A stretch of DNA of 5,379 nucleotides from Actinomycetota bacterium. Lineage in GTDB: Bacteria; Actinomycetota; Thermoleophilia; Solirubrobacterales; Solirubrobacteraceae. Positions 1-5,379 of the stretch are shown here, piece by piece. The DNA lies in the NCBI GenBank assembly GCA_009699565.1, contig WLNX01000131.1, forward strand, positions 1-5,379, written 5' to 3'. Both the position numbers and the translations under genes were made by a program. A model generated the notes under the pieces. The model had not been told where the DNA came from and searched no databases. It was given only the letters and a program-made list of their open reading frames with translations. Each line of letters starts with the position of its first letter. Positions within the stretch are counted from its first letter, which is position 1.

Positions 1-1
1 T

Positions 2-1015
2 AGCGCCCCGGCCGCAGACTCGGTCGTTCAGGTCCGAACCGCATTCGTCGACGTCAACCCGGGCACCTACCCGGTCTTCGACGTACTGCGCGGCGCCGGA
101 ACCAATGGCCGCTACACCTACCCGGCCCAGTCCCCGGCCGCACTGGCTGGGCGCAACCGGGTCACGATTCACCACGACGGCACGCTCGTCGGCACCGCCG
201 GCCACCTCCATCCCGGCGGCCTCTACACCGACCTTTACATCACGCGAGGCAACGAGACGCGCAAGATCTTCCGATCCAATGCCTATTACTACGGCCGCGC
301 GATGGGCGCATCGTGGAACGTCTCGATGGGCGCTACAAACCCCAATTGGAAGGTCGCAGTCAAAGACGGGGACGTCCTCAGCGTTCAGGTCACTTACGAC
401 ACAACGAAGTCTTCCTGGTACGAGTCGATGGGCATCTCCCCGGTTCAGGTCTCGGTAAGCCCTGCAGGCGGCGTTGACCCCTTCACGGCTGACGGCTACG
501 CGGCGCTGGACCAGAGCGAAGTGCTGACGCATGGAGAGCTGAAAGAGAACCGCGACTACGGCGGACGCAAGACCAAGGGCTACGTTGACGCTCGCAAGCT
601 CGCCGACGGCCCAACGATGTCGCAGGTCGCAATCAAGGACTTCCTTTACAAGCAGGGCGACCTGACAATGCCCGGCCGCAAGGGACGCCCGCCGGTCGTG
701 ACCCAAGGCAAGTCGCTTAACTTCGTCAACAAGGACCCCCTGCGCGAGGTCTACCACACGATCACTCCGTGCAAGGCCCCCTGCGACCGGAGCTCAGGAA
801 TCAGCTACCCGCTGGCCAACGGCACCAAGATCGATTCCGGCGAGCTCGGTCTTCCGCCGCTTGGCGTGTTCGTCAAGCAGGCGACCGAAGCCAATGGGCC
901 ATCGATGACGAGCTGGTCAACACCAACGAATCTTGGTGCAGGCACCTACACCTACTTCTGCCGTGTCCACCCGTTCATGCGCGGTGCGTTCCGGGTCAAA
1001 GCAGCGAAGAAGTAA
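2..1015 (+). CDS. Copper-binding protein, C-terminal part: PHM-like beta domain plus cupredoxin domain (5' end outside window)
   Basis: The frame is open from the left edge to a TAA stop, giving 337 visible residues; the true start lies upstream. Residues about 208-337 look like a cupredoxin. A His in VYHTIT (residue 252) and the C-terminal motif YFCRVHPFMRG supply Cys320, His323 and Met326, a full set of type-1 copper ligands as in plastocyanin-like proteins. Cys257 and Cys261 near the first His could form a disulfide. Residues about 45-155 form a separate beta-rich region with His57-His58, a GHLHPGG motif (His68, His70), a KDGDVLSV strand and Met143 in ESMGI. That order and spacing resemble the HxH and Met ligands of the second domain of copper type II monooxygenases; this is inference. 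Such domains normally work outside the cytoplasm, but the signal peptide would lie off the window. An internal ATG at 302 would remove the His-rich region and is unlikely to be the start. The cupredoxin call is fairly sure; substrate and reaction are unknown. Confidence 0.85.
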   Translation, partial: SAPAADSVVQVRTAFVDVNPGTYPVFDVLRGAGTNGRYTYPAQSPAALAGRNRVTIHHDGTLVGTAGHLHPGGLYTDLYITRGNETRKIFRSNAYYYGRAMGASWNVSMGATNPNWKVAVKDGDVLSVQVTYDTTKSSWYESMGISPVQVSVSPAGGVDPFTADGYAALDQSEVLTHGELKENRDYGGRKTKGYVDARKLADGPTMSQVAIKDFLYKQGDLTMPGRKGRPPVVTQGKSLNFVNKDPLREVYHTITPCKAPCDRSSGISYPLANGTKIDSGELGLPPLGVFVKQATEANGPSMTSWSTPTNLGAGTYTYFCRVHPFMRGAFRVKAAKK

Positions 1016-1055
1016 ACACCGCGCGGCAGCTACTCTTCGTTACCAGTTTGTTCAC

Positions 1056-1071
1056 CTCAGCGCTCGCTGAG
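1056..1071. repeat. 7-bp inverted repeat in the spacer before the arsenate operon
   Basis: CTCAGCG and CGCTGAG are perfect inverted arms around a 2-base centre, in the 73-bp gap between the copper protein gene and the dehydrogenase gene. As RNA it would fold as a 6-bp stem with a GCTC loop. No T-run follows, so it is not a classic intrinsic terminator. It could be an operator for the downstream genes, a weak terminator of the upstream gene, or chance in GC-rich DNA. I saw no convincing -35/-10 pair beside it. Confidence 0.4.
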
Positions 1072-1088
1072 CTCGCGAGAATCGCCAG

Positions 1089-2111
1089 GTGACTGCGACC
1101 AAGGTAGGCATCAACGGCTTCGGGCGCATGGGCCGACTGGCCCTGCGCGCGCTCTGGGACTGGCCCGAGCTGGAAGTCGTCCAGATCAACGAGGTAGCCG
1201 GCGACTGCGCGGCCGCAGCGCACCTGATGAACTTCGACTCGGTTCACGGCCGCTGGCGCCATGAGGCTCGCGTGGACGCGGGCGCTCTCGTCGCGGACGG
1301 TCGAACGATTCAGTTCAGCGGCCACGCCGACCCGGGCAATGTGCCATGGCGCGAGCAAGGCATCGACATCGTGATGGAATCAACCGGTCAGTTCAGGACG
1401 CCGGAGACGATTCAGCCCTTCTTTGACTGCGGCGTCGACACCGTCGTCGTCGCAGCGCCGGTCAAGCAAGGTGCTCTCAACATCGTCGTCGGCGTCAACG
1501 ACGACCTATACGACCCCGAGCGGGACAAGATCGTCACTGCCGCCTCCTGCACCACCAACTGTCTTGCCCCGATCGTAAAGGTGATCCACCAGGCGATCGG
1601 GATTCAGCACGGATCGATCACGACGCTTCACGACATGACGGGAACGCAGTCGGTGGTGGACAGCGCCCATGCGGACCTAAGGCGCGCCCGCGCGGCAAGC
1701 CTGTCACTGATTCCCACCACCACCGGCTCTGCGAGCGCCATCGGCATGATCTTCCCAGAGCTGGAAGGCAGACTCGACGGCCTGGCGGTCCGGGTTCCGC
1801 TGATGAACGCATCCCTGACCGACTGCGTCTTTGAGCTCGCCAGGCCAACTGATGTCGATGAGGTCAACTCACTTCTTGCCAGCGCTTCCGAAGCGGGACC
1901 GCTGGTTGGAATCCTTGGCTACGAGGAGCGGCCGCTGGTCTCGGTTGACTTCAAGGGAGACGCGCGATCGGCGATCGTCGACGCGCGCTCGACTCTGGTG
2001 ACGAACGGGACACAGGTCAAGATCCTCGCCTGGTACGACAACGAGTGGGGCTACGCAAACCGCTGGTCCGAGCTTGCGAGGACCGTCGCCGGCTCAATCT
2101 CGCGAGCTTGA
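1089..2111 (+). CDS. ArsJ-associated glyceraldehyde-3-phosphate dehydrogenase
   Basis: This 340-residue protein is of normal GAPDH length. It has the NAD-binding GINGFGRMGR motif (7-16), the catalytic SCTTNC motif with Cys154, the partner His181 in LHDMTGTQ, the RVP segment (Arg235) and the C-terminal WYDNEWGY signature (315-322). It departs from glycolytic GAPDH: INEVAGD replaces the usual INDL-type adenosine-binding segment, and LHDMTGTQ replaces the common VHAYTATQ. These features and the arsJ gene 2 bp downstream place it in the ArsJ-associated subfamily. Those cytoplasmic enzymes can use arsenate in place of phosphate, converting glyceraldehyde 3-phosphate and NAD+ to 1-arseno-3-phosphoglycerate for export. 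The GTG start is the only usable one, because an in-frame TGA lies at 1068-1070; a weak GAGA at 1077-1080 may serve as ribosome site. A role as the housekeeping glycolytic enzyme is less likely but not excluded by sequence alone. Confidence 0.93.
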   Translation: MTATKVGINGFGRMGRLALRALWDWPELEVVQINEVAGDCAAAAHLMNFDSVHGRWRHEARVDAGALVADGRTIQFSGHADPGNVPWREQGIDIVMESTGQFRTPETIQPFFDCGVDTVVVAAPVKQGALNIVVGVNDDLYDPERDKIVTAASCTTNCLAPIVKVIHQAIGIQHGSITTLHDMTGTQSVVDSAHADLRRARAASLSLIPTTTGSASAIGMIFPELEGRLDGLAVRVPLMNASLTDCVFELARPTDVDEVNSLLASASEAGPLVGILGYEERPLVSVDFKGDARSAIVDARSTLVTNGTQVKILAWYDNEWGYANRWSELARTVAGSISRA

Positions 2112-2113
2112 AG

Positions 2114-3415
2114 ATGACCGGCCACCAGAAGCAAAGCCAAGAGGGCTCGGGGGACCTGCGCAACTATGTGCTCGTAACTGCCGCCTACTGGGCCAACACG
2201 CTCGCGGACGGCGCCAGCCGCATCCTTGTCCTCTTCTTCTTCTACAACCTGGGCTTTTCTCCGTTCGAGCTGGCGACACTCTTCGCCCTCTACGAGCTAT
2301 TCGGGATCGTCACCAACCTCGTTGGCGGCTGGCTGGCGGCGCGCTTTGGCCTGAAGTTCACCCTCTTCAGCGGCCTTGCAGTGCAGATAGTCGCCCTTTC
2401 GATGCTTGCGCTGGTGCCCGAAGCATGGCTTGTGGTTCCTTACGTGATGGCTTCACAGGCGCTGTCGGGGATCGCCAAGGACCTGACGAAGATGAGCAGC
2501 AAGAGCGCGGTCAAGCTGGTCGTCAACGAGGGCGACGAGAGCGCACTCTTCCGTTGGGTTTCGATCCTCACCGGATCGAAGAACGCGCTAAAGGGCGTCG
2601 GCTTCTTCCTCGGTGGGCTGCTGCTGACGGTGGTCGGCTTCCAGACCTCGCTGCTGATACTTGCCGCGATCGTGCTGGCTGCCCTGATCGCGACCGCGAC
2701 GCTGATGCACGGGGGGCTTGGGACCGTTGATGCCAAAGCCAAGTTTCGGCACATGTTCAGCCAGAACCGGGCCGTCAACGTGCTTGCGGCGGCGCGGATA
2801 TTCCTGTTTGCCTCGCGGGACGTCTGGTTTGTCGTCGGTCTGCCGGTCTTCCTGCGGACCGCGCTCGGCTGGAGCTTCTGGGAAGTAGGCGGGTTTCTCG
2901 CCATCTGGGTTATCGGCTATGGCGCGGTGCAGGCGTCGGCACCGAAGTTCGTCAGGCGACGCGCCGCCGGGGGTCACGGCCAGCCGGACGGCAAGACCGC
3001 CGCCAGGCTCGCCTTTCTGCTCGCGCTTTTCCCCGCCGCGATCGCCGTCGCGTTGGAAGCCGATGTCGATGAGACTCTTGCGATCGTCGTGGGGCTGGCC
3101 GCCTTTGGCGTCATCTTCGCGATCAACTCCGCGGTCCACTCCTATCTGATCCTCTCCTACTCGCACGGAGACAAGGTCGCGATGAACGTCGGCTTCTACT
3201 ACATGGCTAACGCCGCAGGCCGCCTGATGGGGACGCTCCTCTCGGGCCTCCTCTACCAGTGGCAAGGGCTGGCAGCCTGCCTGTGGGCCTCTGTCGCATT
3301 CGTGCTGATTACTGGCCTGCTTTCGCTGCTGCTGCCAAACCGGCGCAGCAGCGTCGGCGAGCAAAGTACTGTCGCTGCCGATGGCATTGCCGATGAAAGA
3401 ACTCTCACGGCGTGA
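2114..3415 (+). CDS. arsJ: Organoarsenical efflux MFS transporter ArsJ
   Basis: This 433-residue major facilitator protein closely matches what I know of ArsJ. The N-terminus runs LRNYVLVTAAYWANTLADG (15-33), followed by FFFYNLGFSPFELATLFALY (41-60). The loop between helices 2 and 3 (GGWLAARFGLKFTL, 71-84) fits the MFS GxLaDrxGrk-type motif. The conserved stretch IAKDLTKMSSKSAVK (120-134) and FRWVSILTGSKNALKG (146-161) follow. Hydrophobic segments are consistent with about 12 membrane helices, with a polar central loop near 200-220. ArsJ exports 1-arseno-3-phosphoglycerate across the inner membrane; the product then hydrolyses to arsenate and 3-phosphoglycerate. The ATG at 2114 is 2 bp after the dehydrogenase stop, so translation is probably coupled. 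An in-frame ATG at 2045 would run 67 bp into the dehydrogenase gene and add a charged non-family leader, so I rejected it. The last 20 or so residues are hydrophilic and overlap the next gene. Confidence 0.95.
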   Translation: MTGHQKQSQEGSGDLRNYVLVTAAYWANTLADGASRILVLFFFYNLGFSPFELATLFALYELFGIVTNLVGGWLAARFGLKFTLFSGLAVQIVALSMLALVPEAWLVVPYVMASQALSGIAKDLTKMSSKSAVKLVVNEGDESALFRWVSILTGSKNALKGVGFFLGGLLLTVVGFQTSLLILAAIVLAALIATATLMHGGLGTVDAKAKFRHMFSQNRAVNVLAAARIFLFASRDVWFVVGLPVFLRTALGWSFWEVGGFLAIWVIGYGAVQASAPKFVRRRAAGGHGQPDGKTAARLAFLLALFPAAIAVALEADVDETLAIVVGLAAFGVIFAINSAVHSYLILSYSHGDKVAMNVGFYYMANAAGRLMGTLLSGLLYQWQGLAACLWASVAFVLITGLLSLLLPNRRSSVGEQSTVAADGIADERTLTA

Positions 3416-4763
3416 AGCGATCGCGCTGGCGGCGGCCGCAACGGGTCTGATCGCCAGCGGATGCGCCGACAGCGCGCCCGCCGCTGGAGGCAGGAAGGTG
3501 ATCGTCGTTGGCGCAGGACTGGCCGGCTTGGGCGCCGCGGCAACGCTGCGCGCGAGTGGCTTCGAAGTAACCGTTCTGGAGGCGCGCGATCGGATCGGGG
3601 GGCGCGTTCACACCGTCGACCGCTTCGGGACGAAGATCGACCTTGGCGCCGCTTGGATCCACGACTCGAAGGGCAACCCGCTGACGGCGGTGGCCAGGGA
3701 TGCGGGGCTCGCAACCGTCCCCACCCACTACGACAGCGTCGAACTGCGTCGTGCCGGCGGGGGCGCTGTCCCGGGCGCGACCACAGCGAGAATGATGGCC
3801 TCGCGCGATCGGATCATCGCGTCGCTCTATCGCAAGGCACGGATCCACCCGCGGGACGCGATGGCGCCGTACCTGAACTCTCTGATCCGCGCCCAGCACC
3901 AATCCGGCGTTGGCGACGCAGTACTCAGGTGGCTGCTCGGCGTCGAAATACCACTCGACCTTGGCGCCTCACCTTCCGAACTATCGCTTGGCGGCTTCTA
4001 CGAAGGTGAAGAGTGGGACGGCGGGCCGGATCTGCTGATCAAAGGCGGCGCCTCCCAGCTCGTTGGGGCAATTGCGCGCGGAACAACGGTGCGAACCGGC
4101 GTCGAGGTCTCGTCCGTCACCCGCAGCAGCACAGGGGTCACGGTCAAGACCACCGCCGGAGAGACGCTCACCGCGGCAGGCTGCATCGTCACAGTGCCGC
4201 TGGGTGTCCTGAAGGCGAGCCGGATTGCCTTCCACCCCCCGCTCCCCAAACGGACCCGTCAGGCCATCTCACGGGTCGGCTTCGGGGTCCTCGACAAGGT
4301 CTTCCTTTCCTACGGCTCGCGCTGGTGGCAAGCAAGCACCGCCCAGCTCGGCGTCGTGGGCGCCCCGCTCAGCCAGACCACCAGCGTCTTTCCCCTCTCT
4401 GCGGTTACCGGAACGCCGCTCGCGGTTGGATTTGCAGGCGGCCCCTATGCCCGCGGGCTGGAAAGCCAAGGCGGCGGGGCGATGACGCGGGCGATCCTCT
4501 CCCGGCTCCAATCTGGATTCGCTCAGGCCTCGTCAGCGGAAGGCACCGCAGAGACCGAATGGCACCTCGACCCATTCGCGCGCGGCTCCTATTCGTTCCT
4601 CGCGCCGGGCTCGAGCTGGCGTGACCGCGAAGTGCTGGGAGCCCGAATTGGCCGTGTTCTGTTGGCCGGAGAGCACACCAGCGTTGACCGCCCGTCAACG
4701 ATGGATGGCGCCTGGCTGGCAGGAAAAGCGGCAGCAGCACGGCTGAGGAAAGCCCTAACTTAA
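3393..4763 (+). CDS. Flavin amine oxidase (polyamine/monoamine oxidase-like) with Tat-like signal
   Basis: A 456-residue FAD-dependent amine oxidase. After the leader, VIVVGAGLAGLGAAATL (36-52) is the dinucleotide-binding fold, with Glu63 of VLEARDRIGGRV expected to bind the FAD ribose. Next come DLGAAWIH (83-90), VTVPLGVLK (266-274), Lys302 in GFGVLDKVFL (the conserved lysine of polyamine oxidase/LSD1 enzymes), the DPFARGSYS segment (393-401) and the C-terminal AGEHTS...MDGAWLAG flavin site (425-444). Family members oxidise amines to aldehydes with release of hydrogen peroxide; this substrate is unknown. The N-terminus has SRREAI, then a hydrophobic Ala-rich stretch and SGC at 22-24, suggesting twin-arginine export. 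A lipoprotein anchor at Cys24 is possible, but Ala at -3 is atypical. The start lies inside arsJ (23-bp overlap); an in-frame ATG at 3381 is the alternative. Neither has a clear ribosome site, fitting coupled translation. Confidence 0.9.
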   Translation: MKELSRREAIALAAAATGLIASGCADSAPAAGGRKVIVVGAGLAGLGAAATLRASGFEVTVLEARDRIGGRVHTVDRFGTKIDLGAAWIHDSKGNPLTAVARDAGLATVPTHYDSVELRRAGGGAVPGATTARMMASRDRIIASLYRKARIHPRDAMAPYLNSLIRAQHQSGVGDAVLRWLLGVEIPLDLGASPSELSLGGFYEGEEWDGGPDLLIKGGASQLVGAIARGTTVRTGVEVSSVTRSSTGVTVKTTAGETLTAAGCIVTVPLGVLKASRIAFHPPLPKRTRQAISRVGFGVLDKVFLSYGSRWWQASTAQLGVVGAPLSQTTSVFPLSAVTGTPLAVGFAGGPYARGLESQGGGAMTRAILSRLQSGFAQASSAEGTAETEWHLDPFARGSYSFLAPGSSWRDREVLGARIGRVLLAGEHTSVDRPSTMDGAWLAGKAAAARLRKALT

Positions 4764-4768
4764 GCCAA

Positions 4769-4808
4769 TTTGCGGACTTTTGATCGCAAAAAGCCCGTAT
4801 TCGCGGGC
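4769..4808. repeat. Two adjacent inverted repeats in the AT-rich spacer upstream of the HU gene
   Basis: The first repeat pairs TTTGCG (4769-4774) with CGCAAA (4785-4790). The second pairs GCCCG (4793-4797) with CGGGC (4804-4808) around a 6-base loop. Between them is a run of five A's. Read on the minus strand, the second hairpin is followed by TTTTTG, the look of an intrinsic terminator, yet no minus-strand gene is seen in the window. On the plus strand neither hairpin has a T-run. They may end transcription of the amine oxidase operon weakly, block antisense transcription, or bind a regulator of the HU gene. Confidence 0.4.
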
Positions 4809-4824
4809 AATACGACCGATCGGG

Positions 4825-4834
4825 TGCTTAGGCT
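4825..4834 (+). promoter_or_regulatory. Possible -10 region of the HU gene promoter
   Basis: TGCTTAGGCT contains TAGGCT (4829-4834), a fair sigma-70-type -10 hexamer with an upstream TG resembling an extended -10. It sits about 35 bp before the HU start, which would leave a leader of roughly 30 bases. No good -35 hexamer is present at 16-18 bp spacing, so this is a tentative call. Confidence 0.3.
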
Positions 4835-4856
4835 AAAGCCAAATCTCTCCCCAACT

Positions 4857-4866
4857 GGAAAGAGGA
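4857..4866 (+). promoter_or_regulatory. Ribosome binding site of the HU gene
   Basis: GGAAAGAGGA is the clearest Shine-Dalgarno-like purine run in the window. It ends 3 bases before the GTG at 4870, with about 4 bases between its last GG and the start. It supports the GTG start of a protein expected to be highly expressed; the other genes here have only weak sites. Confidence 0.65.
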
Positions 4867-4869
4867 CCC

Positions 4870-5145
4870 GTGAATAAGCAAGATCTAGCAGCGAAGGTGG
4901 CAGCAAGCACCGGTTCAACCCAGGCCGAAGCGCAGCGCGCGCTTGACGCCACACTCGACGCAATCGTCAGCGAAGTTGCTGGCGGCGGCGAAGTCAACCT
5001 TGCCGGCTTCGGCAAGTTCACAGTCGCTCACCGCAAGGCCCGCGAGGGTCGTAACCCGGCGACTGGCGCAACGATTCAGATCGCAGCCAGCAAGGCACCG
5101 AAGTTCTCGGCGCTTGGTGCGTTCAAGAAGGCCGTCAAGGGCTAG
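4870..5145 (+). CDS. HU family DNA-binding protein
   Basis: This 91-residue protein has the standard length of bacterial HU. The N-terminal half (MNKQDLAAKVAASTGSTQAE onward) forms the two-helix dimer region, and VNLAGFGKFTVAHRKAREGR (42-61) carries the HU signature. The beta-arm tip GRNPATG (60-66) includes Pro63, the residue known in this family to intercalate between base pairs and bend DNA. The C-terminus ends in FSALGAFKKAVKG, the usual closing helix. There is no long Lys/Ala-rich tail as in mycobacterial HupB or streptomycete HupS. HU dimers bind DNA with little sequence preference and compact the nucleoid; IHF-like specificity cannot be excluded by sequence but is less likely. The GTG start has a clear ribosome site. 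The gene has its own spacer upstream and a strong terminator downstream, so it is probably a single-gene unit. Confidence 0.96.
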   Translation: MNKQDLAAKVAASTGSTQAEAQRALDATLDAIVSEVAGGGEVNLAGFGKFTVAHRKAREGRNPATGATIQIAASKAPKFSALGAFKKAVKG

Positions 5146-5152
5146 CTGCTGA

Positions 5153-5171
5153 CGGCGCCCTACGGGCGCCG
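5153..5171 (+). other. GC-rich hairpin just after the HU gene
   Basis: CGGCGCCC (5153-5160) and GGGCGCCG (5164-5171) form a perfect 8-bp stem with a TAC loop, starting 7 bases after the HU stop. No T-run follows, so alone it is not a classic terminator. It could protect the 3' end of the HU mRNA from exonucleases or assist the terminator about 20 bases further on. Confidence 0.55.
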
Positions 5172-5192
5172 CAACTGCAGTCCCGTCGTAAC

Positions 5193-5233
5193 CAGCGGCG
5201 TCCCGGCTCTCAGCCGGGGCGCCGCTGTTTTTT
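5193..5233 (+). terminator. Strong intrinsic terminator after the HU gene
   Basis: AGCGGCG (5194-5200) pairs with CGCCGCT (5220-5226), T5201 with G5219 as a wobble, and CCCGGCT (5202-5208) with AGCCGGG (5212-5218), around a CTC loop. C5193 and G5227 extend the stem to about 16 bp. Six T's (5228-5233) follow directly. This is a textbook rho-independent terminator and separates the HU gene from the thioesterase-like gene. Confidence 0.93.
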
Positions 5234-5261
5234 GCCCGAGGCGATCCGTGCACCTCCCTGT

Positions 5262-5267
5262 TAGTTT
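5262..5267 (+). promoter_or_regulatory. Possible -10 element of a leaderless thioesterase-like gene
   Basis: TAGTTT lies 8 bp before the GTG start, where a -10 hexamer would place transcription initiation at or next to the start codon. There is no ribosome site and no clear -35 hexamer at normal spacing. The strong terminator ending at 5233 means this gene needs its own promoter in the short gap, which is the main support. Confidence 0.3.
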
Positions 5268-5275
5268 CAGTTCTC

Positions 5276-5379
5276 GTGGCCGAGACACCAGCCAACCCGC
5301 CTGCCGATCCCAGCGCCTACCCGCACCGGACGACCGTCCAAACCCGCTGGAAGGACAACGACGTCTACGGCCACGTCAA
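5276..5379 (+). CDS. Acyl-CoA thioesterase-like protein, hot-dog fold (3' end outside window)
   Basis: Only the first 34 codons are present. After a Pro/Ala-rich leader, residues 21-34 read VQTRWKDNDVYGHV, with the next codon starting AA and so likely Asn. This matches the start of 4-hydroxybenzoyl-CoA thioesterase family proteins, where a W-x-D-x-D-x-x-GHVN stretch opens the hot-dog fold. Asp29 sits where the catalytic aspartate of that family usually lies. Such enzymes cleave acyl-CoA thioesters in the cytoplasm; the substrate cannot be told from this fragment. The GTG start is chosen because family similarity begins about 20 codons later and no better start is near. No Shine-Dalgarno sequence precedes it, and a TAGTTT (5262-5267) lies about 8 bp upstream, consistent with a leaderless mRNA. 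The call is moderately firm despite the short length. Confidence 0.75.
   Translation, partial: MAETPANPPADPSAYPHRTTVQTRWKDNDVYGHV

Noticed and set aside
105..458. Plus-strand open frame of 117 codons in the first gene
   Set aside because: It is Ser/Thr/Arg-rich low-complexity sequence out of frame with the copper protein, whose His and strand motifs lie in the other frame.
302..1015. ATG at 302 as the true start of the copper protein
   Set aside because: The frame is open to the left edge, and the upstream 100 codons carry coherent protein sequence, including the GHLHPGG motif.
1089..2111. Housekeeping glycolytic GAPDH
   Set aside because: The variant NAD-site and active-site segments and the adjacent arsJ point to the arsenate-linked subfamily; no other glycolytic gene is nearby.
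2045..2113. ATG at 2045 as the start of arsJ
   Set aside because: It would overlap the conserved end of the dehydrogenase gene and adds a charged leader not expected in ArsJ; the ATG at 2114 fits better.
2588..3364. Long open frame on the minus strand (258 codons)
   Set aside because: It lies wholly inside arsJ, is rich in Arg, Gly, Glu and Gln with no recognisable domain, and is typical of frames opposite a high-GC coding sequence.
3405..3902. Open frame on the minus strand opposite the amine oxidase gene
   Set aside because: It is covered by a confidently identified gene and has no recognisable motif or ribosome site.
1..5379. CRISPR arrays, insertion sequences, tRNA or rRNA genes
   Set aside because: I saw no regularly spaced repeats, transposase-like proteins, terminal repeats with duplications, or tRNA/rRNA-like sequence.

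Overview
The window is GC-rich and gene-dense, with every gene on the + strand. GC-rich codon use, frequent GTG starts, weak Shine-Dalgarno signals and a short HU protein without a lysine-rich tail suggest a high-GC bacterium. An actinobacterium, perhaps of the Solirubrobacterales/Thermoleophilia type, is my best guess, but nothing here fixes the taxonomy.

Layout: (1) 2-1015 is the C-terminal part of a gene cut by the left edge. It encodes a probable exported copper protein with a complete type-1 copper site in a C-terminal cupredoxin domain. Ahead of that is a His-rich beta domain whose HxH...Met pattern recalls the catalytic copper domain of peptidylglycine-type monooxygenases. (2) 1089-4763 is a tight three-gene unit: a glyceraldehyde-3-phosphate dehydrogenase of the ArsJ-associated type, the major facilitator transporter ArsJ, and a flavin amine oxidase with a twin-arginine-like N-terminus. 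The gaps are 2 bp and then a 23-bp overlap. (3) 4764-4869 is a relatively AT-rich spacer with inverted repeats and a likely promoter. (4) 4870-5145 encodes an HU-type nucleoid protein, followed by a GC hairpin and a very strong intrinsic terminator. (5) 5276 to the right edge is the start of a hot-dog fold acyl-CoA thioesterase-like gene, possibly leaderless.

How the genes work together: in the known ArsJ pathway the dehydrogenase uses arsenate in place of phosphate on glyceraldehyde 3-phosphate, giving unstable 1-arseno-3-phosphoglycerate. ArsJ exports this product, which then breaks down outside the cell. The dehydrogenase and transporter here are therefore a two-gene arsenate-resistance module that needs no arsenate reductase. 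No ArsR-type repressor or ArsC reductase is present in the window. The unexpected part is the amine oxidase whose start lies inside the end of arsJ; its link to arsenic is unknown. The HU and thioesterase genes look like ordinary chromosomal neighbours with their own signals.
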